Positions 50,973 to 60,761 of a DNA stretch of 64,000 bases are shown here, piece after piece. Origin of the DNA: Bacillus sp. E(2018) (lineage in GTDB: Bacteria > Bacillota > Bacilli > Bacillales > Fictibacillaceae); assembly GCF_005503015.1 (NCBI RefSeq), contig NZ_SCOL01000001.1, positions 2,170,001 through 2,234,000 on the forward strand, in the 5' to 3' direction. A program made the position numbers and the translations under genes. The notes below the pieces were generated by a model. That model had not been told where the DNA came from, made no database searches, and saw nothing but the letters and a program-made list of their open reading frames with translations. How positions within the stretch are numbered: position 1 is the stretch's first letter; each line of letters starts with the position of its first letter.

Positions 50973-52721
50973 TTATCTTTTTAATTCTACATTCTCTACC
51001 GTATTCGGCGGAATCGTTACTTGCACCTCTACAAACTGTTTGGAACCATATAATTGTGTTTCAACTATATTACCCACAGAAGGAGTGTAGCTGCCTTGTT
51101 TCATATAGAATGGGATATTTACAGTCAAAGATTTATTTAAACGATTCGTAACTGTAGCTGTTTGGGTAACTTGAGATCCATCGTTCGGCATTTGAAACTT
51201 ATTTTCAAATGAAACTACTCCAGCTGACGTATTTCCATTTTGATATACTGGCATTGATCTATCTGGACCTTCATATACGTATGAATTGAATTTATTATTA
51301 GCTGCATTCTTCTCAAACAAACGATAGCCTACCCATGGTTTAGCTGATAATTCAATAGAGGCAGTCGTGGAATACAAAATACCGTCTTGCTCTGTAATGT
51401 TATCGATGTGCGTATGTCCATGCAGAGATATATTAACGTTGTTCTGCTTCATTACATCAATCAGTTCATGAGATCCTTCACCGTGCCATTGCTGATCGTA
51501 TTTAATACCGAGCGCCTCACCTTTTAAGAGCGTTGTTAAATGCTGCGGATCATGCTTAGCATCGTATTCTTTCCAATACTCGTTTACATGCGGATCTGTT
51601 GAAGGCCATATTTCACGATCACGCCATAACGGATTATGGTGAGAAAATAATCCCCTTACTTGTTCAGGTTGTGCACTAGATTTGTTATCTGCTAGATCTT
51701 TTTTAATCCATTCCATCTGCTCATCACGTATCTGTCCACCCCAAGTAGGAACAGATACGGACCCGTGGCCTTGTCTATCAAACTTGTGCCAATCGAAAGA
51801 GTTGTATCCGATCATGTGAGCATATGGTCCATAATCAAATGAGAAATATTGGGGACCAAAATATTGTTCCCAATACTTAGCTCCATCAGTTAGTGTAGCA
51901 TCTTGTGCATAATAATCATGGTTCCCTGGGACGATATACACAGGAACATCAAACTGCTTCAGCATGCGGTATGTTTCTTCATATTCATAGATATATTCTT
52001 TCGGATTCATCTGACCATACATCAAATCACCAGTCATCACCACAAAATCTGGTTTTAACAAATTCACTTGTTTAATCGTTTTTTGGAGATATAACCAACG
52101 CTTCGTTCGATCTGGATGCCACAATCCAGCTTCAGTAATATTAGCTGGATCTGCAATATTGCGGGGAGAGCCAACATGAATATCTGTTAGATGCATAAAT
52201 TTAAATTGTTTCTTGAACTCTTTAACTACCTTAACCGAGTTTGGTTCATCATCTGTAATACGAGTTCCATTCCCGGTATAAGAAACTTTCAAATCAAATA
52301 ACTCTTCTGGAACCTCATCTGGAATTTGTACCGTAACTTCATAAATTGAAGAGCTATCCTTCCAATAAGAAGATCCTTTTTGCACATTTTTCACAGGAAG
52401 AGTAAATGTTCCATCAATATTGGCTGTTTCAGTTGGATTTAAAGAAACTTCCCATCCTGCAGGTTCTTTATCTTTTGTATCTACCTTAATCGTCAAATCA
52501 GATCCATTCTTTTTTATTGCTGGAGTTGACATAAGTGGATAAATAATATGATCTACTTTTGGATCTAGTGCTATATTAGGTACTTTATCCAAATAGTTTT
52601 CAGTGTTTCCAATCCCACCATCTTGTTTGTCTATACCAGACAAGAAGGCATGTGCTTGTCCAGCAGGTATCGTTAAAGCACCCGAGATAACAAGCGCTGT
52701 AAACTTCATTTTCCAATTCAT
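50973..52721 (-). CDS. Secreted metallophosphoesterase
   Basis: 582 residues. A Sec signal peptide (about 1-25, ending GQAHA) is followed by an N-terminal Ig-like stretch (about 60-170). The calcineurin-like phosphoesterase core has all metal motifs: FMHLTDIHVGS, VMTGDLMYG, VPGNHDYYA, FSHHNPLW and LHGHTHIDN. A beta-rich C-terminal region follows. It acts outside the cell on phosphoesters such as phospholipids, nucleotides or phosphorylated wall polymers; substrate unknown. No Pho box seen. Confidence 0.9.
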   Translation of the reverse strand: MNWKMKFTALVISGALTIPAGQAHAFLSGIDKQDGGIGNTENYLDKVPNIALDPKVDHIIYPLMSTPAIKKNGSDLTIKVDTKDKEPAGWEVSLNPTETANIDGTFTLPVKNVQKGSSYWKDSSSIYEVTVQIPDEVPEELFDLKVSYTGNGTRITDDEPNSVKVVKEFKKQFKFMHLTDIHVGSPRNIADPANITEAGLWHPDRTKRWLYLQKTIKQVNLLKPDFVVMTGDLMYGQMNPKEYIYEYEETYRMLKQFDVPVYIVPGNHDYYAQDATLTDGAKYWEQYFGPQYFSFDYGPYAHMIGYNSFDWHKFDRQGHGSVSVPTWGGQIRDEQMEWIKKDLADNKSSAQPEQVRGLFSHHNPLWRDREIWPSTDPHVNEYWKEYDAKHDPQHLTTLLKGEALGIKYDQQWHGEGSHELIDVMKQNNVNISLHGHTHIDNITEQDGILYSTTASIELSAKPWVGYRLFEKNAANNKFNSYVYEGPDRSMPVYQNGNTSAGVVSFENKFQMPNDGSQVTQTATVTNRLNKSLTVNIPFYMKQGSYTPSVGNIVETQLYGSKQFVEVQVTIPPNTVENVELKR

Positions 52722-52758
52722 GTGTTACTCTCCCTTCAAAATAACTTGCATCTTGAAA

Positions 52759-52793
52759 GTAACAGCACAACGTAAATTTCATGTAACAGCACA
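52759..52793. promoter_or_regulatory. Direct repeat GTAACAGCACA
   Basis: Two exact copies at 52759-52769 and 52783-52793, 24 bases apart, between the phosphoesterase start and the HTH gene. Position and spacing suit a regulator site for the phosphoesterase. A regulator cannot be named. Confidence 0.45.
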
Positions 52794-52821
52794 TTAAACT
52801 TTTTATGAAACAGTTATTCTA

Positions 52822-53265
52822 CTATATCTCTTCTAGTCTCTTTCTTGCTTCATTTTCTTCAAAGGAACTAAAAACGCGATAATCATTTTGATCAAGGATT
52901 CGGAAATGCTGACTAATCACATTCTGCTGAAGCCGATACCCTTTACGTGAATCTACTTCTTTCCACCAGACATGACCACCCCATGTTTTCTCTTTAGAGC
53001 TTGCTACATATTCGTGGACGACTAGTTCCATAACATCAAGTGGATTTCCCCCTAGGGCATGGTTAAGAATGTCAGAATTCCTAAAAAGTGCACACATAGC
53101 AACGATTACAGTCCAGCTCGCTTTGATTCTTTCTTTTTCGATCTGCACTAACGTTTTCTTTGAAATCCCTAATATATCGGCCATCTTGTCTTGTGTATAT
53201 CCAAGTTCTGTTCGAACAAGTTTGATCTTACCTGTTAACAAGTCCACAATTTCATCTTGCGTCAT
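52822..53265 (-). CDS. XRE-family HTH transcriptional regulator
   Basis: 147 residues. HTH: IKLVRTELGYTQDKMADILG then ISKKTLVQIEKER (about residues 14-45). The C-terminal region (about 80-147) is a partner or ligand domain with WGGHVWWKEVDSRKGYRLQQ. It lies directly upstream of the phosphoesterase gene on the same strand and could regulate it through the direct repeat at 52759. That is inference. Confidence 0.85.
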   Translation of the reverse strand: MTQDEIVDLLTGKIKLVRTELGYTQDKMADILGISKKTLVQIEKERIKASWTVIVAMCALFRNSDILNHALGGNPLDVMELVVHEYVASSKEKTWGGHVWWKEVDSRKGYRLQQNVISQHFRILDQNDYRVFSSFEENEARKRLEEI

Positions 53266-53306
53266 AATAAGAAATTCTCCTTTTTATCCTTTTAGGAACA
53301 TTTTAC

Positions 53307-53340
53307 ACAAAAAAACTCCTTTCAACAAAATGAAAGGAGC
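53307..53340 (-). terminator. Terminator of the 82-aa gene
   Basis: CTCCTTTCA (53316-53324) pairs with TGAAAGGAG (53331-53339); TTTTTTTG follows on the minus strand. Confidence 0.8.
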
Positions 53341-53341
53341 T

Positions 53342-53590
53342 TCAGCTATACGTATAAGGTTCCCAATGAGCGAGATCATAGAGCCCAGAATTAATTCGTG
53401 TGCTCTCCGCTTCCAACAGTGAAACCAATTCAATAGGAAGTTCACTATGATGATGGGCTAAGTTCATCTCATCGTTTGGGGATGAGATCAAGACTGTGAA
53501 TAATTTCTTATTTTCCATGTTCATTCCATGAACGTGAATATAATTTAAATCCTTTACTCGATAGACAAAAAAGATACGGTATTTATTCAA
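53342..53590 (-). CDS. Small protein (82 aa), unknown
   Basis: The start is uncertain: TTG at 53590 with GGGAG ten bases upstream, or GTG at 53599. LNKYRIFFVYRVKDLNYIHV, then ELPIELVSLLEAESTRIN and HWEPYTYS. Soluble alpha/beta-looking protein with several histidines (LAHHHSEL). No family recognised. Confidence 0.6.
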   Translation of the reverse strand: MNKYRIFFVYRVKDLNYIHVHGMNMENKKLFTVLISSPNDEMNLAHHHSELPIELVSLLEAESTRINSGLYDLAHWEPYTYS

Positions 53591-53646
53591 CTCTCCCACA
53601 CTCCCTTAGGAACAGTGTGGTCGGATTTTCCATACATTAAACCTTA

Positions 53647-55488
53647 TTATGGTGAAGACGGTGCAGTTGGAAGTTCGATCTCGACTTTCGTTCCTTCATT
53701 CTCAACCGAAGAAAATTGAATCGCTCCGCCGTGTTCTTCAATGATCTTAAAACACACCATCAACCCTAAGCCTGTACCCTTTTCCTTTGTAGTATAGAAT
53801 GGTTCCCCAAGGGTTTTTAAACGTTCTGCTGGAATACCACAACCTTGATCTTTCAACTCGAGAAGGACAGAATCGTTACGTGTTCCAATTTTAATATGAA
53901 TTTCTCCGTCTTTGTCCATACTTTCAATCGCGTTCTTCAATAGATTAATGAAAAGCTGTTTAAGCTGATTCTCTACACCATATACAAGCGGTATATTCTC
54001 TGAAATGTTCACCCAGATCTGTATGTTCTTCATAATCGCTTGCGTTTCTAGCAATCTTACAACACTATAGATCAATTCTTGGATGTTCGTGTGTTCGAAG
54101 CTAACCGCCTGCGGTTTAGCAACAAGCATGAGCTCACCGACAATATCGTTGATTCGATTCAACTCTGACTCCATAATTCGTAAATATTCCAACCGAATAA
54201 CATCGTCTGCATCTGACAAAAGTTTTGTAAAACCTTTTAGTGAAGTTAACGGATTTCGAATTTCGTGTGCTACTCCTGCAGCAAGCTCTCCGAGAACAGA
54301 GAGCTTCTCTGATTTCAACATGAGCTCTTCTGTCTGTTTTGCTTTCGTTACATCTCTAGCAAAGGTAACTAAACTCTCCACATGCCCGTCTTTCGTCATA
54401 ACCGGAACACCGCGTGCTTCTAGTAATATCCAATCACCATTTTTATGAACCAACCTGAACTCCGTCTGGAACGGTTCTTTTTTTACTAGAGCTCTCATGA
54501 AAAGATCGGAGAGGCTCTGTATATCATCAGGATGGACCATTTCAAGGATAGCCCCTTTAATTTCACCATCTTCATAGCCGAGTACAGGTAGGTGTGAAGG
54601 AGATACATATTGAATAATGCCAGTCGGATCAATCACAGTAATAAGATCTGTAGAATGTTCTGCGATCAAACGATATTTCGCCTCACTTTCCCGTAGAGCA
54701 CGCTCTACTTTTTTCTGAGAAGTAATATCACGGTATACAATTACGAACCCCATAATTTTACCGTCCATGTCACATATGTTTGAAAAAGATGCTGATACGT
54801 CAAAAACGGTTCCGTCTTTGTGTATACGTTGTGTTTCATGAAGCGGAACAGATTGTCCCTGTTTCAAAAGGTCGATGATCTCCTTCGATTCACCTTGCAA
54901 ATGTGCGGGAGTAATAACAGGATAATCGTCATTATCCTCCGAGAAATCTTCTTCAGCCCAGCCAAACATCTGCATAAATGCATCGTTCACTTTAATGACT
55001 TCTTGTCTTGTATTAATAATGAGAATAGCATCTGTTGTTCCTTTTAGGACCGACTCTAACAGATCTAAAGCCACACTCAATTCTTCTTCCTTCTGTTTAT
55101 GAGGTGTTATATCACGTCCAGTAATAACTAACACTTGCGGTTTACCATCACTCGTAAAGGTAGGCTGCTTGATGAGCTCCAACATCACTTTACGACCGCT
55201 TTTCATCATAATCTTTTCAGCAGTTTTTATTGGTTTTCTTGTTTCCCAAGCTCTCTTATCGGAAAGGCTGCATCTTTCAATTGCTTCATATGAAAGTCTT
55301 GTTTCTAGTTCCTCAAGACTTTTTCCTTTATATTCATCGTGGTTGATTCCATAAATATTAAGAGCGAACCGGTTCGCTTCTGCCCAAGTTCCATCCGGAT
55401 ACCTTAAACAAACAAATTCGGGCAGGACATCGATCATTTCTTTTAAAGTGGCAACTGCAGGTAATTCGTCCTGACTTAATACTTTCAT
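53647..55488 (-). CDS. PAS-domain sensor histidine kinase (sporulation-kinase-like)
   Basis: 613 residues from the ATG at 55488 (AAGGGTGG upstream; GTG 55497 also in frame). Three PAS/PAC modules (about 15-130, 140-258, 266-385) precede HisKA with the phospho-acceptor His in ELAAGVAHEIRNPLTSLKGF (about residue 400). HATPase follows with NLLKNAIESM, LKDQGCGIP and GTGLGL. No membrane helix, so cytosolic. The EIRNPLTSLKGF type and PAS stack match KinA/KinE-like kinases that feed the Spo0A phosphorelay. No response regulator is adjacent, consistent with an orphan phosphorelay kinase. Signal unknown. Confidence 0.9.
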   Translation of the reverse strand: MKVLSQDELPAVATLKEMIDVLPEFVCLRYPDGTWAEANRFALNIYGINHDEYKGKSLEELETRLSYEAIERCSLSDKRAWETRKPIKTAEKIMMKSGRKVMLELIKQPTFTSDGKPQVLVITGRDITPHKQKEEELSVALDLLESVLKGTTDAILIINTRQEVIKVNDAFMQMFGWAEEDFSEDNDDYPVITPAHLQGESKEIIDLLKQGQSVPLHETQRIHKDGTVFDVSASFSNICDMDGKIMGFVIVYRDITSQKKVERALRESEAKYRLIAEHSTDLITVIDPTGIIQYVSPSHLPVLGYEDGEIKGAILEMVHPDDIQSLSDLFMRALVKKEPFQTEFRLVHKNGDWILLEARGVPVMTKDGHVESLVTFARDVTKAKQTEELMLKSEKLSVLGELAAGVAHEIRNPLTSLKGFTKLLSDADDVIRLEYLRIMESELNRINDIVGELMLVAKPQAVSFEHTNIQELIYSVVRLLETQAIMKNIQIWVNISENIPLVYGVENQLKQLFINLLKNAIESMDKDGEIHIKIGTRNDSVLLELKDQGCGIPAERLKTLGEPFYTTKEKGTGLGLMVCFKIIEEHGGAIQFSSVENEGTKVEIELPTAPSSP

Positions 55489-55611
55489 TCTATCCACCCT
55501 TTTTTACTCAAACTTTCTTAACGTCTATAAATTAAATAAAAGGGTCTATTTTCCTTTATTTTTTTCAGGAATTCGCACGTCAAATTCGTTTATTTTTCGC
55601 CTAAATATGAC

Positions 55612-55644
55612 AAAAAGACGCTTTCCACGAGGAAAGCGTCTTTC
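55612..55644 (-). terminator. Terminator of the HU gene
   Basis: AAAGACGCTTTCC (55614-55626) pairs with GGAAAGCGTCTTT (55631-55643); TTTTTG follows on the minus strand. Confidence 0.85.
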
Positions 55645-55658
55645 GTATCTGTTGACGA

Positions 55659-55937
55659 TTAAACGGCTTTTACCGCTTCTTTTAGCGATTTACCTGGCTT
55701 GAAAGCAGGCACGTTACTAGCTTGGATCATAATCTCTTCACCAGTAAGAGGATTACGTCCTTTTCTTGCGTTGCGATTTCTTGTTTCAAATGTTCCGAAA
55801 CCGATAAGCTGAACGCTTTCACCGTTTTTCAAAGCATCTGTAATCGCATCTAGCACTGCATCAACGGCAAGCGCTGATTCTTTTTTGTTCATACTCGTTG
55901 CATTTCGAACTGCATCTACTAAATCCATCTTTTTCAT
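55659..55937 (-). CDS. hup: DNA-binding protein HU
   Basis: 92 residues. The HU fold is complete: [40 protein letters not shown] (DNA-binding arm) and NPLTGEEI, ending [14 protein letters not shown] histone-like homodimer that bends and compacts DNA. The first residues ([10 protein letters not shown]) and the lone setting distinguish it from the main hbs gene, which usually sits elsewhere, so it may be a second paralog. Confidence 0.94.
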   Translation of the reverse strand: MKKMDLVDAVRNATSMNKKESALAVDAVLDAITDALKNGESVQLIGFGTFETRNRNARKGRNPLTGEEIMIQASNVPAFKPGKSLKEAVKAV

Positions 55938-56068
55938 TATAAATTGCTCCCTTCAAACATTGAATGAACTGCTTGTGTAGCAACATTATTAACGAAAAAA
56001 ATAGTTTTCATACTAAAAAATACAAAATTCCGAAAAATATTTATATAGTTTAATAATTATTTTTCTAA

Positions 56069-56839
56069 TCAGAATCCTTGAATAGTCATTCCGCCATCAA
56101 CAAATAGAGTCTGTCCGTTCACATAATTAGCTGCATCACTTGCTAAAAATACCGCAGGTCCCACCAGGTCAGGTAGTTCTCCTACCCTCTTTTGCGGAGT
56201 AACAGCGAGTATATCTTGTAGATATTTCTCGTCGGCTAGTAGTTTCTCTGTTAATGGTGTCTTGAAATACCATGGTCCGATGCTGTTTACATTAATGCCG
56301 TACTGTCCCCACTCAAGAGCCAGGTTCTTCGTCATCTGTATGATTGCAGCTTTAGTAGAGGCATAGACTACGCCGGTACGAAGAGCTACATGTCCAGCAA
56401 CAGAAGAAATGGTAATGATCTTTCCTCCTCCAGCTTGCTTCATTCGTTGACCTGCCTGTTGTGAGAACCAAAAAGCTGAACGAAGGTTTGTGTGCATGAT
56501 CGTATCCCATTCTTCATCAGATACATCTAAAGCTTTTGATCGAATATTCATTCCAGCATTGTTCACGAGTATATCGACGCTGACCTGCTCTAAATCTAGT
56601 GTTTCGAAGATTCCTCTCACCTGATCCTTGTTCGTAACATCCGCTTCAAAAAGATACGCCTTTGTTCCTGCACGTTCAATCAACTGTGCTGTCTTTTCCA
56701 GATCAGATTGTGTTCTTGATACGATCACAACATCCGCTCCTGCTTCTGCATATCCAATCGCAATCGCCTGTCCAATTCCTCTACCAGCACCCGTTACGAG
56801 TGCTGTTTTGCCTTTAAGTGAAAATGACGGTAAATACAC
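56069..56839 (-). CDS. Short-chain dehydrogenase/reductase
   Basis: 256 residues. NAD(P) motif TGAGRGIGQAIA (about 17-28), NNAGMNI, active-site S in ISSVAGHV, and the Y-x3-K in YASTKAA. The C-terminus (GPAVFLASDAANYVNGQTLFVDGG) is classical. It resembles gluconate 5-dehydrogenase and KDG-type sugar SDRs. Substrate not assured. It lies 18 bases after the membrane-protein gene and is likely co-transcribed with it. Confidence 0.9.
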   Translation of the reverse strand: MYLPSFSLKGKTALVTGAGRGIGQAIAIGYAEAGADVVIVSRTQSDLEKTAQLIERAGTKAYLFEADVTNKDQVRGIFETLDLEQVSVDILVNNAGMNIRSKALDVSDEEWDTIMHTNLRSAFWFSQQAGQRMKQAGGGKIITISSVAGHVALRTGVVYASTKAAIIQMTKNLALEWGQYGINVNSIGPWYFKTPLTEKLLADEKYLQDILAVTPQKRVGELPDLVGPAVFLASDAANYVNGQTLFVDGGMTIQGF

Positions 56840-56857
56840 GTATACAACCTCCTTTAT

Positions 56858-57781
56858 TTAGTTAAAAAGTTCGGGGGAAATGATGAAATAACGGACTTGG
56901 TCTGATTGATAGGCTCCCGCTCCCATCGCATTCATCGTATTAATGCTAATCTGATAGGAATCTTCAAACTCCGTTTCTTCCTCCGTTTCAGAAAGGTTTT
57001 CAGCAGATACAGCGACATCGGTCTTCTCAGTAACACCTGATTTCTCTATATTCCACAATGAACTGTTCTTATCAATCTGTACCCCATCAGAGTTTGTGAA
57101 GCTCACATGATACGAATCACCTTTTGGCACCATATTTTTTAACCCATGCAGATCGAGCGCTTTAAAATAAATGGCAGGGGAAGAGATAAAGTTTTCACGA
57201 TTTACCATTTCAAGTTCTGCATCCTGAATATGAGTACTTATTTGATAATCACCATCATGAAATAAGAGCCATGCATTCATATCACGATTGTCCCTATAAT
57301 AAGAGATTTCATAGTTAAATTGACGAACCTCTCCATCGCTCGTAAAGATGAGCTCCATATTATTGATAGCAAGCTCTCCCTCTGCATGTAGTGCTTTCTT
57401 TACCTTCTCATATTCTCTATTAAAGTTCATCTCGTAAACATTTGTTGCTGCTTTAACATAAATTACTTCTTCATATAATGCCATTACGGAATAATTTACA
57501 ATGATGCTTGATATAAAAGATAACACTCCAAGAGAAGCAGCCCACTTTTTTGCATCTTTATTAACCATAAGCTTAGGAAGAAAAAAGAGTAAAAAAATCG
57601 CAAAACCTACAGGCAATATCAGTGATTCAATACGAAACGTAAACGTGCCTAGCAGAAAGTAACCAATCAGTTTCCACCCGATGTTAGATTCTTCGCGGTC
57701 TGCTTTCTTCCCATAAATGAAAATTAATAATAAAAGAAGAATCCCCGATATCCCCCAAGCTAGATACGATTCAAGCTGCAT
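56858..57781 (-). CDS. Membrane protein with extracytoplasmic domain, unknown
   Basis: 307 residues from the ATG at 57781 with AGGGGG upstream. Four hydrophobic segments are in the first 125 residues (about 4-22, 36-55, 58-72, 83-105). A soluble part of about 180 residues follows, with an acidic patch (SAENLSETEEETEFEDS). No family recognised. Followed closely by the SDR gene. Confidence 0.75.
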   Translation of the reverse strand: MQLESYLAWGISGILLLLLIFIYGKKADREESNIGWKLIGYFLLGTFTFRIESLILPVGFAIFLLFFLPKLMVNKDAKKWAASLGVLSFISSIIVNYSVMALYEEVIYVKAATNVYEMNFNREYEKVKKALHAEGELAINNMELIFTSDGEVRQFNYEISYYRDNRDMNAWLLFHDGDYQISTHIQDAELEMVNRENFISSPAIYFKALDLHGLKNMVPKGDSYHVSFTNSDGVQIDKNSSLWNIEKSGVTEKTDVAVSAENLSETEEETEFEDSYQISINTMNAMGAGAYQSDQVRYFIISPELFN

Positions 57782-57933
57782 CTTTATCCCCCTAATTTTT
57801 GGATAATAGTATAAGTTTATCAAAAAACTCGTGAAAAAGACGCTTCATTTGAATAGAAATTGAAACGACCGAAAAGCATTTCTCACAAGTCATTTTAACC
57901 AACGCTGCAATCCACACTGAAAGGTAATGCCCA

Positions 57934-57966
57934 CAAAAAAAAACACAGCTCATTCGCTGTGCTTTT
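57934..57966 (-). terminator. Terminator of the SNF2 helicase operon
   Basis: CACAGC (57944-57949) pairs with GCTGTG (57956-57961); on the minus strand TTTTTTTTT follows. Confidence 0.8.
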
Positions 57967-57968
57967 CC

Positions 57969-60761
57969 TTAAGATTCGACCCATTCTTTTCTTAGCGTAA
58001 ATAGGTCTTTTAATTCGTCAGTTGACAGTTCCGTAATCCAATTTTCACTCTGAATCACTTTTTCTGAAAGTTCTTTTTTGCTCTCGAGCATCATGTCGAT
58101 CTTCTCTTCTAACGTGCCAAGCGTAATCATCTTGTGCACCGTCACGAATTTTTTCTGTCCTATACGATGGGCACGATCAGTTGCTTGATTCTCAACAGCT
58201 GGATTCCACCATCGATCGTAATGAATAACATGATTGGCTTCGGTCAAGTTGAGACCGGTCCCGCCAGCTTTTAAAGATAAGATAAAGATCGGATGCTCTC
58301 CGTCTTGAAAACTTTCAATCATCTGGTCACGTTTTTGTTTGCTTAGGCTGCCATGCAAAAAGAGTACGGAACGACCGAACTTTTTCTCCACATACTTCTT
58401 TATTAATTCACCCATAAAGATAAACTGAGTAAAGATCAAACATCTTTCATCTTTTTCAAGAATAGCATCGATTAATTCAATCGTTTTTGCAAATTTAACC
58501 GACTGATCTTCAAGTTTTCCTAGCTTATCATTCTTCGTATAAAGAGCCGGATGATCGCAGATTTGCTTTAATTTGCCTAACATCGCGAGTAATAAGCCAC
58601 GCCTTTGCATCCCTGTTACTTTTTCCAACTGCTCAAACGTATCTTGAACAAGTCTTTCATACATAGAAGCTTGTTCTTTGGATAACGGACAATATTCTTT
58701 GATCTCTTGTTTCTCAGGCAGATTGAGCTGTACGGCTGGATCCATTTTCGTCCGCCGCAGCAGGAATGGTTGAACAAGCTGTTTTAACTGCTGTAAACGC
58801 AACGTATCATTGTCTTTCTCCACCGGCACTACGAACTTCTTCTGAAACGATGGTTCGCTCCCTAAATATCCGGGGTTTAAAAAGTCGAAGATTGCCCATA
58901 GTTCAAGAAGTCTGTTTTCAACAGGAGTTCCTGTTAACGCAATCTTATGACGGCCGTTAAGTCTGCGGATACTTCTTGATTGTTTTGTATAACTGTTCTT
59001 GATGTTCTGTGCTTCGTCAAGTACAATCGCTTCCCAATACGTTTCACTCATCTCATCAAAATCAAGCTGGCAAGTCGTATACGAAGTAATAACAACATCG
59101 AATTTTTTGTACCACTCCGTAAACTGATTTCCTTTTTTCCGATTCCCTCCGTAATGAAGACCTACGGATAAAGTCGGTGAAAAGTTTTGCAGTTCTTTTT
59201 GCCAGTTTCCGATTACAGAAGTAGGACATACGAGTAAAAAAGTACCTGCAAGCTTTTCTTTTTCTTTTACTTTTAAGAAATAGTCAATGGTCTGAACAGT
59301 TTTCCCTAGCCCCATATCATCTGCTAAACAACCACCAAGTCCGAATTCCCGGAGAAAATACATCCATGAACTTCCTGTTTTCTGATAGTCTCTTAACGTT
59401 CCGATCAAGTTTTCAGCTTTTGGCTCAATTGGCAGTGTTTTGATCTCTGTCAGCTGATCCATCCATGTGTTCAATGGTTCATCCCACTCTATGTCAAGCA
59501 TCGGTCCTTCTGATTCTATACCTTCAAGACCATCTTCAGCAGGGTTGGTTTCCATATTTAGCAGATGTTGTTCTAAGACATCTTTCAATTGAATACCTGT
59601 ACGATCCACGTTCTTAATAAGATGTCTTACTTGTTTCATCCACTCAGGATCTACTCTGTACCATTGACCGTTTCTTCGCACAAGTCTCCTGCTTCCGTCT
59701 ACGAGCTTTCGGAACTCCTCTTCCGTAAGCTCTTCGTCACCTGTTGACATTCGCCAATCAAATTGCATGATTGCATTTAATCCGAGAAAAGAAGGTGCCC
59801 CGCCAGATTGTTGCGATTTTGTTTTGATCTTTGCTTTTACTTTCGGTTGAAGTTCTTGAACGGTCTGCCACCATGCTGGAAGGACAACGGTAAGTCCGAT
59901 CTGTCTTAACAGATCGCTTTTTAGCGTAAGAAAATCCCAAGCCTCTTTTTCAGTTATTTCATTTCGGATTTCTTTACGCGCATTTGGTTTTAACCATGAG
60001 ATTAATTTCATCACAAGCTCAATATCAGATTCTACCAACTCTTTAAAAGGTTTCCATTCCTCTGGAAGAAGTGTACTCTTTCCAAGATACGGTACAGCTA
60101 TTCCATCTTCTTTCTCTTGAAGAATAACGTGCAACCCCCATATATCTTCATTACCTTCACCATTATTTGCTGGTTCAGACAGTTCAAATATAATTTCAAA
60201 AGGCTTAGGATCTTTTCTCCAGCCAATCTTTATCAGCCATTCGTCTTCACTTAAATGATCTAAGGCAGAAATGATCTGACGAGGGATACCCTTCATACGA
60301 TCTCTGTTAAAGTTTGAAGGCATGTAAGTACTTCCGTCATGTGGCAATGTTGAGAGAGCTTCATTCAACCAGGCTGATTCAATTCTCTCTCCATCCGTTC
60401 TCCATGCCCATAAACCCGTTTTCCATGCTTCGTAATCAGGAGTAACCTTATCTTTTTTCATCAAACGGAAGACATCGTTAGCCTCGTTTACAAAAGCCCA
60501 AGAATCATCTTCCCAATTTTCTTTCGTCAGAAAAAAATCGGGATAACGATTAAATAGATCAAAAGCTTCTCCGGCGTCTAAATATACATTCTGGTCATCA
60601 TCAACATCTAGCATCGTCCCATAAAATGAAGGCTTATGCCATGTAAATAAAAGAGGTTTCCAGTCGTTTACATGCACTCTTTTTGATTGTTTAGTGGCCC
60701 ATAAAACCATGTTGCCATGAAGCCATTTCGCGTGTAGCAAAAGATTGCTTGTATCGATCAT
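57969..60761 (-). CDS. SNF2-family DEAD/DEAH-box ATPase (YwqA-like)
   Basis: 930 residues. An N-terminal helicase-associated region (about 1-440) is followed by a SWI2/SNF2 motor: ADDMGLGKTVQT (motif I), LDEAQNIKN (motif II), ALTGTPVENRL, then HELICc with IFILSLKAGGTGLNLTEA and ATDRAHRIGQ. Family knowledge: ATP-driven DNA translocases that move proteins on DNA; bacterial YwqA-like members have poorly known roles. It overlaps the upstream gene by ATGA, so the two are coupled and probably act together. Confidence 0.93.
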   Translation of the reverse strand: MIDTSNLLLHAKWLHGNMVLWATKQSKRVHVNDWKPLLFTWHKPSFYGTMLDVDDDQNVYLDAGEAFDLFNRYPDFFLTKENWEDDSWAFVNEANDVFRLMKKDKVTPDYEAWKTGLWAWRTDGERIESAWLNEALSTLPHDGSTYMPSNFNRDRMKGIPRQIISALDHLSEDEWLIKIGWRKDPKPFEIIFELSEPANNGEGNEDIWGLHVILQEKEDGIAVPYLGKSTLLPEEWKPFKELVESDIELVMKLISWLKPNARKEIRNEITEKEAWDFLTLKSDLLRQIGLTVVLPAWWQTVQELQPKVKAKIKTKSQQSGGAPSFLGLNAIMQFDWRMSTGDEELTEEEFRKLVDGSRRLVRRNGQWYRVDPEWMKQVRHLIKNVDRTGIQLKDVLEQHLLNMETNPAEDGLEGIESEGPMLDIEWDEPLNTWMDQLTEIKTLPIEPKAENLIGTLRDYQKTGSSWMYFLREFGLGGCLADDMGLGKTVQTIDYFLKVKEKEKLAGTFLLVCPTSVIGNWQKELQNFSPTLSVGLHYGGNRKKGNQFTEWYKKFDVVITSYTTCQLDFDEMSETYWEAIVLDEAQNIKNSYTKQSRSIRRLNGRHKIALTGTPVENRLLELWAIFDFLNPGYLGSEPSFQKKFVVPVEKDNDTLRLQQLKQLVQPFLLRRTKMDPAVQLNLPEKQEIKEYCPLSKEQASMYERLVQDTFEQLEKVTGMQRRGLLLAMLGKLKQICDHPALYTKNDKLGKLEDQSVKFAKTIELIDAILEKDERCLIFTQFIFMGELIKKYVEKKFGRSVLFLHGSLSKQKRDQMIESFQDGEHPIFILSLKAGGTGLNLTEANHVIHYDRWWNPAVENQATDRAHRIGQKKFVTVHKMITLGTLEEKIDMMLESKKELSEKVIQSENWITELSTDELKDLFTLRKEWVES

